Source: Prorocentrum cordatum (taxonomy: Eukaryota > Sar > Dinophyceae > Prorocentrales > Prorocentraceae). From it: 64,000 nucleotides of DNA. Location of the stretch: assembly GCA_963575745.1 (NCBI GenBank), contig CAUYUJ010018719.1:84569-148568 (forward strand), written 5' to 3'. Positions 63,011-64,000 of this stretch are shown here, in pieces. The position numbers were made by a program, and so were the translations under genes. The notes beneath the pieces were generated by a model. The model saw only the letters and a list, made by a program, of their open reading frames with translations. It made no database searches and had not been told where the DNA came from. The first letter of the stretch is position 1. Each line of letters begins with the position of its first letter.

Positions 63011-64000
63011 CTGCAGAGAACCTCGTGTGCCCCGCATGTGGAATCCTCGGGCTCGGACTTCGACTCTGACTTGGTATCTCTCGGCAATTCCGCGGGCGGA
63101 TCCGACGCGGCCCTCCTCGACCGCCCGCCCGTTCTCCCGCGGTGCTTGAGGGCGCCGCACAGCTTGGCGCAGCCCCGCAGCTCGAGCGCACCGCGCCCCT
63201 GCCGTAGGCCCACGCTACTGCATCCACCGCCCGTGCGGCCTGGCACGGGGAGGTGGGGCCGCGACGAGGGCCTCCAAGTTGGCGTCCGCCCGTAGGACGG
63301 CACGCGCGCGGCGTAGTTGCCACCATCCGTGCAAGGTGCTTTCCAGGATAGGTGGAGCGTCTTGTCCTGGGATTCCTGCAACCGTTTCCTCAACCTCCTC
63401 GATGTAAGACCGAGGACTGGTGTGCTGCTAGGTGCGCCCCGAACGACTAGGCTTCATACCCGTGCTGTGAGGGGAGGGCGCTCGGAGCGGGCTGCAGAGT
63501 CGCCGATCTTGATGACCAGGTGGTGCGCCTTGCCCTTCGCACCCCGAGCGCGAAGCTGTGCGTAGAATGCATTGTCGACTTGGTTCGCCCTCCCTGGACA
63601 CCGGTAGCTCTGGAACCGCACCTCTTCCTCCACCATCTCATCCTGGGCGGGGTGGTGAGGGCACTGGGCATCGGGGGCGGCAACGAGGGGCGTGATGACT
63701 AGGGGGGGTGGATCTCATGGCGGGGGCCATGATATCTCCCCCGATTTCATGGCGCCCCTTATTTCAAGACGTCCCAGCCCCCCCCTCTTGGCCGCGCACA
63801 TGCCGCTGGCCATGATTTGCGCCCCCCCCCCTCTTAGACGCCCCCCTCTTGTCCGCCCCCGAGGGCAGTAGCCGAGGAGCCACAACAAAGGGGACAAGAC
63901 CATCCTGAGCGGCTTCACGACCAGGTAGTTCGTCCAGGCCAGTGACCGTCGAGTGAAGCCCGTGCCCTACGCCGACCACCAAACCCACCGCCAGCAGGAG
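63010..64000. other. GC-rich right end, nothing supported
   Basis: Frames are open on both strands (for example minus 62,965-63,393 and plus 63,520-63,702), but no motif supports a gene. Poly-C and CCCCCCTC runs lie at 63,800-63,850. Confidence 0.35.

Overview
The window reads as nuclear DNA of a dinoflagellate. The strongest sign is on the minus strand at 59,364-59,385: a copy of the dinoflagellate trans-spliced leader (SL) that differs from the canonical 22-nt leader at one position as I recall it, followed by two shorter leader-like remnants. Further support comes from two decayed retrotransposon reverse transcriptases of kinds I know from dinoflagellate genomes, the enormous load of triplet microsatellites and minisatellites, and high GC in the non-repeat parts. 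Prorocentrum- or Symbiodiniaceae-like genomes are plausible sources, but the genus cannot be fixed from the sequence. I see no convincing intact host gene, and no rRNA or tRNA gene.

Layout. 1-9.5 kb: two interleaved repeat families (a 177-bp satellite and a family marked by a CCGGCGGT...ACCGCCGG hairpin), a 90-bp tandem array bracketed by long inverted arms, and one exon-like reading frame near 8.1-8.6 kb. 9.7-13.5 kb: a (GTC)n block, an imperfect inverted repeat and a 78-bp array. 14.2-20.0 kb: a short minisatellite and then 5.2 kb of almost pure triplet repeat. 20.6-31.1 kb: (CACACG)n, 82-bp, 71-bp, 6-bp and 30-bp arrays and a G-rich 11-12-bp minisatellite. 31-43 kb: further arrays, higher-order repeats and a 100-base assembly gap at 41,401-41,500. 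43-51 kb: (CTC)n tracts and a decayed copia-type reverse transcriptase on the plus strand (about 47.5-48.5 kb). 51.7-52.8 kb: a second triplet mosaic. 53.1-59.4 kb: a near full-length non-LTR retrotransposon (LINE) on the minus strand. 60.1-62.6 kb: a decayed multi-segment protein gene on the minus strand. 62.6-64 kb: GC-rich sequence with a dispersed repeat.

The most informative unit is the LINE. Read on the minus strand it runs: (GAG)n tract, full SL, two shorter SL-like relics, about 170 bases of leader, ORF1 (intact, 410 codons, zinc ribbon and helical region), an 8-base ORF1/ORF2 overlap, then a broken ORF2 with endonuclease, reverse transcriptase, zinc knuckle, RNase H and a Cys-rich tail, then a CTTGTAT(GTAT)n end against another (GAG)n tract. 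This is what a retrotransposon would look like if its mRNA had been trans-spliced and copied back into the genome repeatedly. The reverse transcriptase catalytic pair is Asp-Gly, so this copy is dead. The copia-type relic has Gly-Gly at the same site.

Many open frames in this window are only the translation of repeats whose period is a multiple of three (30, 78, 90 and 177 bp and the triplet arrays). They are listed as repeats, not genes. Most positions given for degenerate repeats are approximate to within about 10-20 bases.
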